Assembly (NCBI RefSeq): GCF_035978755.1
Contig: NZ_CP108414.1
Span: forward strand, 7,998,001-8,062,000
Direction of reading: 5' to 3'
Length of the DNA stretch: 64,000 nucleotides
Source of the DNA: Streptomyces sp. NBC_01298
GTDB taxonomy: Bacteria; Actinomycetota; Actinomycetes; Streptomycetales; Streptomycetaceae
Notes under the pieces: model-generated
Databases searched by the model: none
Told to the model about the DNA's origin: nothing
The model's input: only the letters and a program-made list of their open reading frames with translations
Part shown: in pieces, positions 52,567-61,156 of the stretch
Layout of the letters: each line of letters starts with the position of its first letter
How positions within the stretch are numbered: position 1 is the first letter of the stretch
Made by a program: the position numbers and the translations under genes

Positions 52567-53706
52567 ATGAGTACGGCAACGCACAGATCCCCCCTGACCG
52601 ACTGGACCGTCGTGGTCCCCGTGGTGGCGCTCGTCGCGCTCGTCTTCAGCTGGGGGCGCGACCTGCCCTCGCTCGCCGTGGCCCTGGTGGCCCTCTGCCT
52701 GGCCGGCGCCGTGCTGGCGGCGGTCCACCACGCCGAGGTCGTCGCGCACCGGGTGGGCGAACCCTTCGGCTCGCTGGTCCTCGCCGTCGCGGTCACCGTC
52801 ATCGAAGTGGCCCTCATCGTCACCCTGCTGGCCGACGGCGGCAGCAAGACCTCCTCCCTCGCCCGTGACACCGTCTTCGCCGCCGTCATGATCACGTGCA
52901 ACGGCATCGTCGGCCTGTCCCTGCTCGTCGGGGCCCTGCGCAACCGCGTCGCCGTCTTCAACGCCGAGGGCTCGGGTGCGGCCCTGGCCACCGTCGCCAC
53001 GCTCGCCGTACTCAGCCTCGTCCTGCCGACGTTCACCACCACCAAGCCCGGCCCCGAGTTCTCCACGGCCCAGCTCGCCTTCGCCGCGACCGCCTCGCTC
53101 GCCCTCTACGGGCTGTTCGTCGCCGTCCAGACGGTCCGCCACCGTGACTACTTCCTGCCCGTCGACACCAAGCGGATCCGCAAGGAGGCCGCGCGGGCGG
53201 CCGCCGCCGCGGCCGCGGGCGAGGACGACGAGCACGCCGAACCGCCCACCGCCCGCGCCGCCCTGATCAGCCTCGGGCTGCTGCTCGTCGCGCTCGTCGC
53301 GGTCGTCGGAAACGCCAAGGCGGTCTCCCCGACCATCGAACGCGGCGTCGCGGACCTCGGCCTGCCCTACGCCGTGGTCGGTGTGATCATCGCCCTGCTC
53401 GTCCTGGCGCCCGAGACCCTGGCCGCCGTCCGCGCGGCCCGCCGCGACCGGGTGCAGACCAGCCTCAACCTCGCCTACGGCTCCGCCATCGCGAGCATCG
53501 GGCTGACCATCCCGGCCATCGCCCTCGCCACCATCTGGCTCTCCGGGCCGCTGGTGCTCGGGCTCGAACCCGTCCACATGGTGCTGCTCGCGCTGACCGT
53601 CGTCGTCAGCGCCCTCACCATCGTCCCGGGCCGCGCCACGCTGCTCCAGGGCGGCGTGCACCTCGTACTGCTGGCCGCCTATCTCTTCCTCGCCGTCAGC
53701 CCCTGA
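52567..53706 (+). CDS. Ca2+/H+ (cation/proton) antiporter, ChaA-like
   Basis: A 379-residue membrane antiporter of the CaCA superfamily with about 11 hydrophobic segments in two repeats. The acidic transport motifs are AVTVIEVALIVTLLADGGSK in the first half and IALLVLAPETLAAVRAARRD in the second. An Ala-rich acidic loop (AAAAAAAGEDDEHAEPP) separates the halves. The ATG at 52567 is chosen; a TTG three codons upstream is possible. It expels Ca2+ or Na+/K+ in exchange for protons. It is not part of an operon. Confidence 0.92.
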   Translation: MSTATHRSPLTDWTVVVPVVALVALVFSWGRDLPSLAVALVALCLAGAVLAAVHHAEVVAHRVGEPFGSLVLAVAVTVIEVALIVTLLADGGSKTSSLARDTVFAAVMITCNGIVGLSLLVGALRNRVAVFNAEGSGAALATVATLAVLSLVLPTFTTTKPGPEFSTAQLAFAATASLALYGLFVAVQTVRHRDYFLPVDTKRIRKEAARAAAAAAAGEDDEHAEPPTARAALISLGLLLVALVAVVGNAKAVSPTIERGVADLGLPYAVVGVIIALLVLAPETLAAVRAARRDRVQTSLNLAYGSAIASIGLTIPAIALATIWLSGPLVLGLEPVHMVLLALTVVVSALTIVPGRATLLQGGVHLVLLAAYLFLAVSP

Positions 53707-53770
53707 GCACACCGCGACCCCGTACGTCGGGCCCCGGAGGCTCGTCGTGCGGGGTCGCGCGTCGTTCGGG

Positions 53771-56227
53771 TCAGTGCCGCTCGCGCGGCCAGACCACCTT
53801 CAGCCGTGGCGAGGTGAGGATGTCCCGCTCGCAGAACCGTGCCTTCACCCAGCGTTCCTGGGAGAAGAGCCGGGTCTGGTCGGCCGCGTACGGGGAATCC
53901 GGGTTCGAGGACTGGCTGTACGTCAGCAGCGTGCGCGCCACCGGACAGCGGCCGCCGTCCCAGCCGACCGCCTGGATGTGGCTGGAGCCGTGCAGGACCT
54001 CCGGGTAGCCCCCGGCCGCCGCGTTCCACGGAGCCTCGATCTTGTTCCAGACGCCCAGGGCCTCCGTACCGCCGCCCACCGGCAGCTTCTGCCCGCCGCG
54101 CACCACGAACTGGTGCTCCCCGAGCGGGGCGTCCGCGGCGATGCCCGCCGCCCTCAGCTCCGTCACCGTGTCTGCCAGGGCCCTCCCGATGCCGGGCGCC
54201 GCCCGGTTGAGCGTACGGGGCGTCCGTACCGGATCGGCCGCGTCGAAGGGCACCAGCCACAGGTCCCTGGCCGCCGTGTTCGCGGTCAGCTTCCGCCAGA
54301 ACCGGTCGAAGAGCAGGGCTCCGCGGCTCGACGCGTCGGCCGTGCGGTCCCAGGCCGCCAGCACCCCGCAGGCCGCCGACACGTCCACGGCGGCGCCGTC
54401 GGAGCCCGTGGCGGTCCCGCCCGGCAGGGCCGCGCAGGCCTTCGCCGCGTCGGCCGCCGCCAGATCACCGGCCGGCACCCGGTTCGCGAACTGCTGCTCC
54501 TGCAGGTCCGCCACCGTCAGCCCGCCCCGGCCCGCCATCGCGGAGACGTCCTCCAGGGCGCCCCGCGTACGCAGCGAACGCGGGGTCCCGGCATTGCCCC
54601 AGATCCGCTCGTAGCCGGTGAGCGGCTGCTCCGCGTTGGCCAGCCAGGCGCTGTCGTTGGAGTTCTCGGCGTACGCGGCGTCCCGCAGCGTCGGCGCCCG
54701 GCCCGGCCCGAAGATCCCGGGCTGCACCGCGTCCGGATCCGAGCCGGGAGCACAGTCACCGCGCGAACCGTCCAGCACCGCCAGCCCCGAGGCCGGGTAC
54801 GTGGCCCTGCCCAGCGGGGTCGAGCAGCGCGCCGCGAGCTCGTCCGTGATGCGGGGGAGCACCTGGGACTGGGTGAAGAGGGTGCCGCCCGCCGCATCGG
54901 CGGCCACCGTGTTGACCCAGGGCAGGCCCTGGGTGCGCCGCAGGGCGTCCTGGACGCCGGAGACCGAACGGGCCCGGCCCATGGCCAGTGCCGTGTCGGA
55001 GCCGCGCAGGTTCACGGCGTTGGGGTCGGCCAGCGCGTAGGCGGTCGTCGCGGTCCACGGCAGCGGGAGACCGGCGCCGAGCCCGGACAGGACCGGGCCG
55101 TACCGGGTCCACCACTGGGTCCGGGTGACCGGGGCGCCGCCCGCGACCTGGACGCTGACGGTGCGCCGGGTCATCTTCTCCGGCGTGCCGTCCACCAGAT
55201 AGGCGGTGGGGTCGGATGGGTCCAGGACCAGCTGGTGCAGGTTGACGGGGGTGCCGGTGGCCACGGTGTGGCTCCAGGCGACCTTCTCGTTGAAGCCGAT
55301 GTTCACCACCGCGGTGCCCAGCAGCGAGCCGCCCGAGACGTTGAGCTCGCCGGGGATGGTCTGCTGCGACTGCCAGAACCGGCGGCCGCCCTGCCACGGA
55401 TAGTGCGGGTTGCCGAGGAGCAGGCCGGAGCCGTTGGCGGTGGTGGAGCCGGCGAAGGCCACCGCGTTGGAGCCCCGGTCGTAGCGGGTGGTGTCGAAGA
55501 ACTCCCGGGCCGCCTCCGCGGCGGCCGCCGGATCGGGGCCGGCCGCCTCCGGCCCGGCCGGGGCCGCCGGGGCCGCCGTCGCGCCCGGGGGCCGCGCCGA
55601 GGTGATCCCGTCGACGGCGCGGCCCTGGCCGCCGAGCACCGAGACGGCGAAGCCGCGGGCCGCGACATCGGTGACGGTGACCGGGCGCACCCACCCGGCG
55701 CCCTTGCAGGCCGGGTCGGTGATCCGGTTCTGGGCCAGCCAGGCGTTGTAGCCGGCGGCCCAGCCCCGCATCAGGTCCTTGACCTCCTTGCCCGGCCCGG
55801 CCGGCGCGGGCGCGGCCAGCAGCTTCTCCACGGTGCCGGAGTCGCGCACGCCCTTGAAGAAGAGGTCGCTGGAGAGGTTTCCGGCGGCGGAGGAGAGCGA
55901 ACCGTCGGGCACGGCGTCCGGGCCGAACCACCGCGACCGCTCCCCGGAAACGGTCAGGAACCCGTCGGCGAGCACGCACACCTGGTCGGCGGCCTGCGCC
56001 CAGCCGGTGCCGAACCCGAGGTGGGCGTAGTCCCGGGCCAGGATGTGCGGGATCCCGTTCTCGGTGTACCGGATGACGGCGGACAGGCCGCCGCCGGACG
56101 GGCCGGAGCCCTGGTCCAGGGCGGCGGCCTCGGGCACCGCCGAGGCGGCGGCCAGTAGTGCGGCGGCGGTGAGCGCGACGCGACGGAGGAGCGGGCGGGC
56201 GCGACGGCGTCCGTGGAGAAGGCGCAA
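53771..56227 (-). CDS. Penicillin acylase-family (AHL/lipopeptide) amidohydrolase
   Basis: An 818-residue secreted Ntn-hydrolase. The signal peptide is RRVALTAAALLAAASAVPEA. The alpha subunit follows, then a Pro/Ala-rich spacer, and the autoprocessing site with the nucleophile Ser in TRYDRGSNAVAFAGS; NGSGLLLGNPHYPWQGGRRF is the conserved start of the beta subunit. It resembles actinomycete acylases that cleave N-acyl-homoserine lactones, penicillin V or cyclic lipopeptides. TTG at 56227 is chosen because GGGAGG stands four bases before it; the ATG at 56299 would place 24 extra residues ahead of the signal peptide. Confidence 0.9.
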   Translation of the reverse strand: MRLLHGRRRARPLLRRVALTAAALLAAASAVPEAAALDQGSGPSGGGLSAVIRYTENGIPHILARDYAHLGFGTGWAQAADQVCVLADGFLTVSGERSRWFGPDAVPDGSLSSAAGNLSSDLFFKGVRDSGTVEKLLAAPAPAGPGKEVKDLMRGWAAGYNAWLAQNRITDPACKGAGWVRPVTVTDVAARGFAVSVLGGQGRAVDGITSARPPGATAAPAAPAGPEAAGPDPAAAAEAAREFFDTTRYDRGSNAVAFAGSTTANGSGLLLGNPHYPWQGGRRFWQSQQTIPGELNVSGGSLLGTAVVNIGFNEKVAWSHTVATGTPVNLHQLVLDPSDPTAYLVDGTPEKMTRRTVSVQVAGGAPVTRTQWWTRYGPVLSGLGAGLPLPWTATTAYALADPNAVNLRGSDTALAMGRARSVSGVQDALRRTQGLPWVNTVAADAAGGTLFTQSQVLPRITDELAARCSTPLGRATYPASGLAVLDGSRGDCAPGSDPDAVQPGIFGPGRAPTLRDAAYAENSNDSAWLANAEQPLTGYERIWGNAGTPRSLRTRGALEDVSAMAGRGGLTVADLQEQQFANRVPAGDLAAADAAKACAALPGGTATGSDGAAVDVSAACGVLAAWDRTADASSRGALLFDRFWRKLTANTAARDLWLVPFDAADPVRTPRTLNRAAPGIGRALADTVTELRAAGIAADAPLGEHQFVVRGGQKLPVGGGTEALGVWNKIEAPWNAAAGGYPEVLHGSSHIQAVGWDGGRCPVARTLLTYSQSSNPDSPYAADQTRLFSQERWVKARFCERDILTSPRLKVVWPRERH

Positions 56228-56418
56228 CGTACCTCCCAAGTAGCCTGCGGACGGGCGGAAATGCCCGTGCGGATGGGTGGTGCTGGTGTGCCCCCACACT
56301 CATGCAGGCCACCTGACGTCATGTCAACATGCCGTTTGGTATCCCCGGTCGTTCCGGCCGGGCATCCGCCCGGCCCGGGTCATTGACCCCGGCCGTCCGC
56401 GCAGACGAAGATCCCGCC

Positions 56419-57975
56419 ATGACCCCGGTGCGGAAGAACACGGTCGACGGACTGCTCCACGACAGCGCGCGGCGCGTCCCGGGCCGGATCGCGGTCCGCT
56501 ACCGCGAGCGGACCTGGACCTACGCGGAACTGGACGCGGCCGTCTCCACGGGCGCGGCCGTGCTGCGCGGGCGCTACGGGCTGGCCGAGGGGGAGCGGGT
56601 CGCGACCTTCGGGCACAACTCCGACGCCTACCTCCTGGCCTTCCTCGCCTGCGCCCGGGCCGGGCTCACGCACGTACCCGTCAACCAGAACCTCACCGGC
56701 GAGGACCTCGCGTACATCCTGGAGAACTCCGGGAGCGCGCTCGTCCTCGCGGACCCGGACCTTGCCGGACGGGTCCCCGGGGGCTTCGCGGTGCGCCCGC
56801 TGCGCGACGCGCCCGGCTCCTTCCTGACCGAACTGGCCGAACTGGCCGAGCCGGCGGAAGGGCCCGGCCCGGCGGAGCTCGCCGGGCCCGCGACCCCCGC
56901 CCGCTCCGGGGACCCGTCCCGGCTGGCGCAGCTCCTCTACACCTCCGGGACCACCGCCCTCCCCAAGGGGGCGATGATGACGCACGAGGCGCTCTGCCAC
57001 GCGTACGAGAGCGCGATCGCCGCCCTGGACCTGGCGGAGGACGATCTGCCGGTGCACTCCCTGCCGCTGTACCACTCGGCGCAGATGCACGTGTTCCTGC
57101 TGCCGTACCTGGCGGTGGGCGCGCGGAACACGATCGTGGACGCGCCGGTGGCGGAGGAGATCTTCGACCTGGTGGAGGCGGGGGAGGCCGACAGCCTCTT
57201 CGCACCACCGACGGTGTGGATCGGGCTGGCCAACCACCCGGACTTCGCGGACTTCGCCGTCCGTGATCTGTCCGCCCTCCGCAAGGCGTACTACGGGGCC
57301 TCGATCATGCCGGTGCCGGTCCTGGAACGGCTGCGGGCGCGGCTGCCCGGACTCGGCTTCTACAACTGCTTCGGCCAGAGCGAGATCGGCCCGCTCGCCA
57401 CGGTGCTGCGGCCGGAGGAGCACGAGGGGCGGATGGACTCGTGCGGGCGGCCCGTCCACCACGTGGAGGCGAGGGTCGTCGACGAGGACGGCTCCGCCGT
57501 GCCGGACGGCACGGCGGGCGAGGTGGTCTACCGCTCCCCGCAGCTCTGCCTGGGCTACTGGAACGACGCGGAGGCCACGAAGAAGGCCTTCAGGGACGGC
57601 TGGTTCCGCTCCGGCGACCTGGCGGTCCGGGACCCGGAGGGGTACTTCACGGTCGTGGACCGGGTGAAGGACGTCATCAACTCGGGCGGGGTCCTGGTCG
57701 CCTCGCGGCAGGTCGAGGACGTGCTGTACACCCACCCGGGCGTGGCCGAGGCGGCCGTGGTCGGCCTGCCGGACGAACGGTGGATCGAGGCCGTCACGGC
57801 GGTGGTGGTCCCACGCGACGGGGTGACGGAGGCCGAACTCCTGGCCTACGCCCGCGAGAAGCTGGCCCACTTCAAGGCCCCGAAGCGGATCCTCTTCGTG
57901 GACGCCCTCCCGCGCAACGCGAGCGGCAAGATCCTCAAGCGCACCCTCCGCGACCGCTTCTCGCCCCCGGCCTGA
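56419..57975 (+). CDS. Acyl-CoA ligase
   Basis: A 518-residue adenylate-forming ligase of the long-chain/aryl acid group. P-loop LLYTSGTTALPKGAMMTH, A5 YNCFGQSEIGPLAT, A7 SGDLAVRDPEGYFTVVDR, A8 VKDVINSGGVLVASRQVEDV and the lysine motif NASGKILKRTLR. A short repetitive Glu/Ala/Leu section (FLTELAELAEPAEGPGPAE) is inserted before the P-loop. The ATG at 56419 is supported by conserved sequence right after it. It is divergent from the acylase gene; whether they cooperate is unknown. Confidence 0.93.
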   Translation: MTPVRKNTVDGLLHDSARRVPGRIAVRYRERTWTYAELDAAVSTGAAVLRGRYGLAEGERVATFGHNSDAYLLAFLACARAGLTHVPVNQNLTGEDLAYILENSGSALVLADPDLAGRVPGGFAVRPLRDAPGSFLTELAELAEPAEGPGPAELAGPATPARSGDPSRLAQLLYTSGTTALPKGAMMTHEALCHAYESAIAALDLAEDDLPVHSLPLYHSAQMHVFLLPYLAVGARNTIVDAPVAEEIFDLVEAGEADSLFAPPTVWIGLANHPDFADFAVRDLSALRKAYYGASIMPVPVLERLRARLPGLGFYNCFGQSEIGPLATVLRPEEHEGRMDSCGRPVHHVEARVVDEDGSAVPDGTAGEVVYRSPQLCLGYWNDAEATKKAFRDGWFRSGDLAVRDPEGYFTVVDRVKDVINSGGVLVASRQVEDVLYTHPGVAEAAVVGLPDERWIEAVTAVVVPRDGVTEAELLAYAREKLAHFKAPKRILFVDALPRNASGKILKRTLRDRFSPPA

Positions 57976-58036
57976 CGGGCTCCACGCGCGGGTCTGGGAA
58001 GATCGTTACGCTGAACGAGTTTTCTCATAGGACGAG

Positions 58037-59451
58037 TTGACTCCCCCGGAGCGGGTGCTGTGGGACGCGTTTCCCGAGGGCCGCCCCGTGGACCTGCGCA
58101 CAGGCGCGCCCGAGGACGACCGTGTGGCCGGGGGAGGGCGGTGGGGGCGCGGCCGGACGGTCCGGGCCGCGGTGATCGCGGTGCTGCTCTCGGGCGCGAA
58201 CGCCGCTCAGCCGGGCGCCACTCCGGGTCTGAAGCTGGCCGGCGCCCGCATAAGCGGCTTCCTGGACCTCTCGGACCTGGAACTCGGTCAGGCCCTGCGG
58301 ATCGAGGCGTGCTGGTTCGAGGAAGCGCCGAAGCTCGACGGGGCGTCGACCCGGACCATCCGCGTCACGGACAGCCGGCTGCCGGGCCTCCACGCCGCTC
58401 TGGTGCGTGTGGAGGGGCACCTCGATCTGTCGCGGTCGCGTGTGGAGGGCTGCCTGAATCTGCTCAGCGCCTCGGTGGCGGGAGGGCTGGTGCTGAACGG
58501 TACGCGGGTGTGCGTCTCCGAGGGCTGGGCGGTGATCGCGGACGGCCTGGTCACGGGAGGCGGCGTCTTCTGCATGCACGGGTTCACCGTCCGTGGCGGG
58601 ATCCGCTTGCTGGGAGCCCAGCTGCCGGGGGGCTCACCCCCTCCGAGGGCTTCACCGCGGACGGGACGGTGCGGCTGCGCGGAGCCCGGGTCTCGGGCAG
58701 CCTGACGTTCGCGGGAGCCGTCCTGAACGCGGCGCCCGGCGGTGACGGCGCGGCCCTGGCCGGCCCCCGGATGCAGGTGGCCGACTTCGACCTCGCCTGC
58801 GCCCGACCGCCGTCCGGCACGGTGGATCTGCGGGGCGCGCAGGTGTCCCGGCTCCGCGACAACGAGCACAGCTGGCCGCGGGTGGTGGAACTGGACGGAT
58901 TCGTATACGGCTCCATCGAAGCGGTCGAACGACGGGAAACGAGTGCCCGTCGCCAGTCCGCGGGATACCGCGTGGGCTGGATACGCCGCAGCACCGGATA
59001 CAGCCCACAGCCGTACGAGCAATTGGCGCGGTGGTACCGCACGGCCGGCCGCGACGACGATGCCCGCCGCGTGCTCCTGGCCCAACAGCGGCACCGTCGT
59101 CGCACCCCGCATCCGGCCGCGCGGATGTGGGGGCGGCTGCTCGACCTGACCGTCGGCTACGGCTACCGCCCCTGGCAGGCCGGCATCTGGCTCCTCGCGC
59201 TGACCCTGCTGGGCAGCCTGGCCTTCCGTACCCGGCCGCCCACCCCGGTCAAGGCAGGCGAAGGAGCCCCGTTCCACCCCCTCGTCTACACGCTCGACCT
59301 CCTGATCCCCATCGGTGGTCTGGGGCAGCGCACGGCCTGGTACTGGTCGGACGGCACCCTCCAGGTGCTCGCCTACCTGCTGATCGCCTTCGGCTGGGTG
59401 CTGACGACCGCCGTCATCGCGGGTGTCACCCGCGCCCTGCAGAAGAACTAG
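58037..59451 (+). pseudogene. Membrane-associated repeat protein, split by one-base frameshift
   Basis: Frame one from TTG 58037 begins LTPPERVLWDAFPEGRPVDL and contains beta-helix-like repeats (LKLAGARISGFLDLSDLELG, VEGHLDLSRSRVEGCLNLLS) up to GIRLLGAQLPGG at about 58632. The next repeats (FTADGTVRLRGARVSGSLTF, GTVDLRGAQVSRL) and the end, YEQLARWYRTAGRDDDARRV plus two TM segments (WQAGIWLLALTLLGSLAF and QVLAYLLIAFGWVLTTAVIA), lie in another frame. Adding one G to the run of six G at 58627-58632 joins both parts perfectly. Streptomyces has many intact relatives of about 470 residues, often annotated as membrane-associated oxidoreductases. It is either a pseudogene or a sequencing error. Confidence 0.82.
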
Positions 59452-59454
59452 CCG

Positions 59455-60285
59455 CTACGGTTCCCGGTCCTCGGGGTGGCCGTCGTCCTGGAGGCGGCGC
59501 AGGACGAGGTGTTCGTGGAAGAGCCGGCCGACGAGGGCGCCGCCGTAGACCACGAAGCCGACGCCGACCAGCCAGGACTGGACGACCAGGAGGGTGCCGA
59601 AGGGGCCGTAGGTCACGGCGTTGGAGGCGATCAGCGGGGAGAACACCAGCTGCGAGAAGATCCGCAGGCCGAGGAGGCCCAGGCTGGTGCACGCGGCCCC
59701 CGGGAGCAGGGCGCGCCAGCGGACCCGCCCGCCGAGGAGGATCCGCTGGGAGGTCCAGAAGAACAGGCAGGTGCCGATGAGGTCGCCCGAGGTGCCGAGG
59801 ATCGTGCCGAGGGCGTCGTTGGAGGGGGCCGGAATGGCGACCAGCAGGGCGAGGTAGCAGACCAGCAGCGCGAGCCAGACGACGTGCCGCCACATGGTGT
59901 GCCAGCGGGCCGTCGGCAGGTCCCACACCTTCTCGTACCCCGTCTGCACGGCGGAGCCGAAGGTCAGGCCGAAGACCGCGAGGGCCGCGAGACCGAAGGC
60001 GGTGGTCCGCTCCAGCGCCAGGTCCGCGGCGCCGAACAGCATCTCCACCCGCTCCCGGGAGAACTCCGCCACCCCGAGGGCCTGACCGAGCCAGCGGCCG
60101 AAGCCCGAGCCGCTGCCCGGCGCGGCGGCCGCGACGACGACGAGCAGCGGCACCAGGGTGAGGAAGCCGAGCGCGGCGAAGCCCATGGCCCGGTGCATCA
60201 GCTCCATCTCCCGGCCACGGCTCCATGCCAGCCCGGCCGGTGAGGCCTGGAGCCGGTCGTGGATCCGCCGGTAGGTCGAGGTCAC
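59455..60285 (-). CDS. YihY/BrkB-family membrane protein
   Basis: A 276-residue membrane protein with six hydrophobic segments, of the YihY/virulence factor BrkB family. The first membrane section FAALGFLTLVPLLVVVAAAA and SAVQTGYEKVWDLPTARWH (the conserved loop of the family) are clear; the last segments are SWLVGVGFVVYGGALVGRLF. The cytoplasmic tail is charged (RRLQDDGHPEDREP). The GTG at 60285 gives MTSTYRRIHDRLQASPAG. The function of the family is not settled. It converges on the broken membrane protein gene with four bases between ends. Confidence 0.88.
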   Translation of the reverse strand: MTSTYRRIHDRLQASPAGLAWSRGREMELMHRAMGFAALGFLTLVPLLVVVAAAAPGSGSGFGRWLGQALGVAEFSRERVEMLFGAADLALERTTAFGLAALAVFGLTFGSAVQTGYEKVWDLPTARWHTMWRHVVWLALLVCYLALLVAIPAPSNDALGTILGTSGDLIGTCLFFWTSQRILLGGRVRWRALLPGAACTSLGLLGLRIFSQLVFSPLIASNAVTYGPFGTLLVVQSWLVGVGFVVYGGALVGRLFHEHLVLRRLQDDGHPEDREP

Positions 60286-60517
60286 GCCTCTGTCCCTACC
60301 CGGACAGCCCCGCCCTGTCCCGGCCCGCCCCCGGAATTGGGCCCGAAGGGGTGGCCACTCGCGCTCGGCCCCGCCGACTGCTCGGCTTGCGCGTCCGGGA
60401 ACCCGGCGCGACGCGTGGATGGTATGGGCCTTTCATCCTGGATTCCAGTGGTATGGCCATCGCATGATGGGCCGGTCCGGGCTCCTCCGGATCCACCCTT
60501 CACCGGAAGGCACCGTC

Positions 60518-60961
60518 TTGAGACGTACGCATCGTCGCGCCGGGGTCCTGCTCGCCGCGTTGCCGCTGTGCACCCTTCTGCTGGTCCATGCCGCCCCGCG
60601 TGCCGAGGCCGCGCGGCCTCCGCACTGTGCTGCCGGCGCCCTGCCCGTCCACCCCGCCCGGCCGGGTCAGGACGAGGCCGGCGTGCTCGTCGCGATCCAG
60701 CCGGACGCCGCACCCAGGAGCGGTGGCACCCAAGTGGTTCTGAACGGCAGCGGGCTGACCCCCTACACCCGGGTGCTCTTCGGCTCCCTGGCACCCGACG
60801 GCTGCTTCACAGGGCTGGAGGCCGAAGGTGTGACGGTCATCAGCGACAGCGCCCTGATCGCCACCGTCCCCCAGTGGCCCGTGGCGGGGACCGTCTCCGT
60901 AGTGGCGGCGACACCCTGCGGCCGGCTCACGAACCAGCTCCCCTTCACCTACGTGGACTAG
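60518..60961 (+). CDS. Small secreted protein with IPT/TIG domain
   Basis: A 147-residue exported protein. The start is TTG at 60518 with GGAAGG nine bases before, giving the signal peptide RRTHRRAGVLLAALPLCTLL and LVHAAPRAEA. The mature part is one IPT/TIG immunoglobulin-like domain (IQPDAAPRSGGTQVVLNGSG, VLFGSLAPDG, SALIATVPQWPVAGTVSVVA). Three Cys of the mature protein may form a disulfide. The stop TAG lies inside the left inverted repeat of the adjoining MITE, so the element fixes the end of the protein. The role is unknown. Confidence 0.85.
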   Translation: MRRTHRRAGVLLAALPLCTLLLVHAAPRAEAARPPHCAAGALPVHPARPGQDEAGVLVAIQPDAAPRSGGTQVVLNGSGLTPYTRVLFGSLAPDGCFTGLEAEGVTVISDSALIATVPQWPVAGTVSVVAATPCGRLTNQLPFTYVD

Positions 60962-61136
60962 GGCCTGTCGTCAAACTCCCGCCTGCCGCGCGACGCCCGG
61001 CACGCGCTCTCGCCGTACCGGGCGGAAGGCCGGGTACGTCCAGTACGCGGCTTTCCGCCCGGCACGCCGAGAGCACGCACCGGACGCCGCGCGGCCGCCC
61101 TTCGGGCGACGACGGGAGTTTGACGACAGGCCCTAG
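60958..61136. mobile_element. MITE-like palindromic element with 24-bp perfect terminal repeats
   Basis: 179 bp bounded by perfect 24-bp inverted repeats (60958-60981 and 61113-61136) that begin CTAGGGCCTGTCGTC. The interior also pairs imperfectly over most of its length (GCCGCGCGACGCCCGGC against the complement of 61078-61094; ACCGGGCGGAA against TTTCCGCCCGG), so the entire element can fold as one long hairpin. It has no coding capacity, lies between convergent genes and ends in CTAG at both sides. The structure fits a non-autonomous element moved by an IS transposase in trans. It may also terminate transcription. Confidence 0.82.
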
Positions 61137-61156
61137 GCCGGCCCAGGCCCGGGACG

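Noticed and set aside
53771..56227. Beta-lactam biosynthesis or resistance locus
   Set aside because: The acylase is flanked by an antiporter and a CoA ligase, with no beta-lactam biosynthetic genes nearby; the family is broad.
56314..56321. TGACGTCA palindrome upstream of the acyl-CoA ligase
   Set aside because: An isolated 8-bp palindrome with no second copy nearby; expected by chance too often to call an operator.
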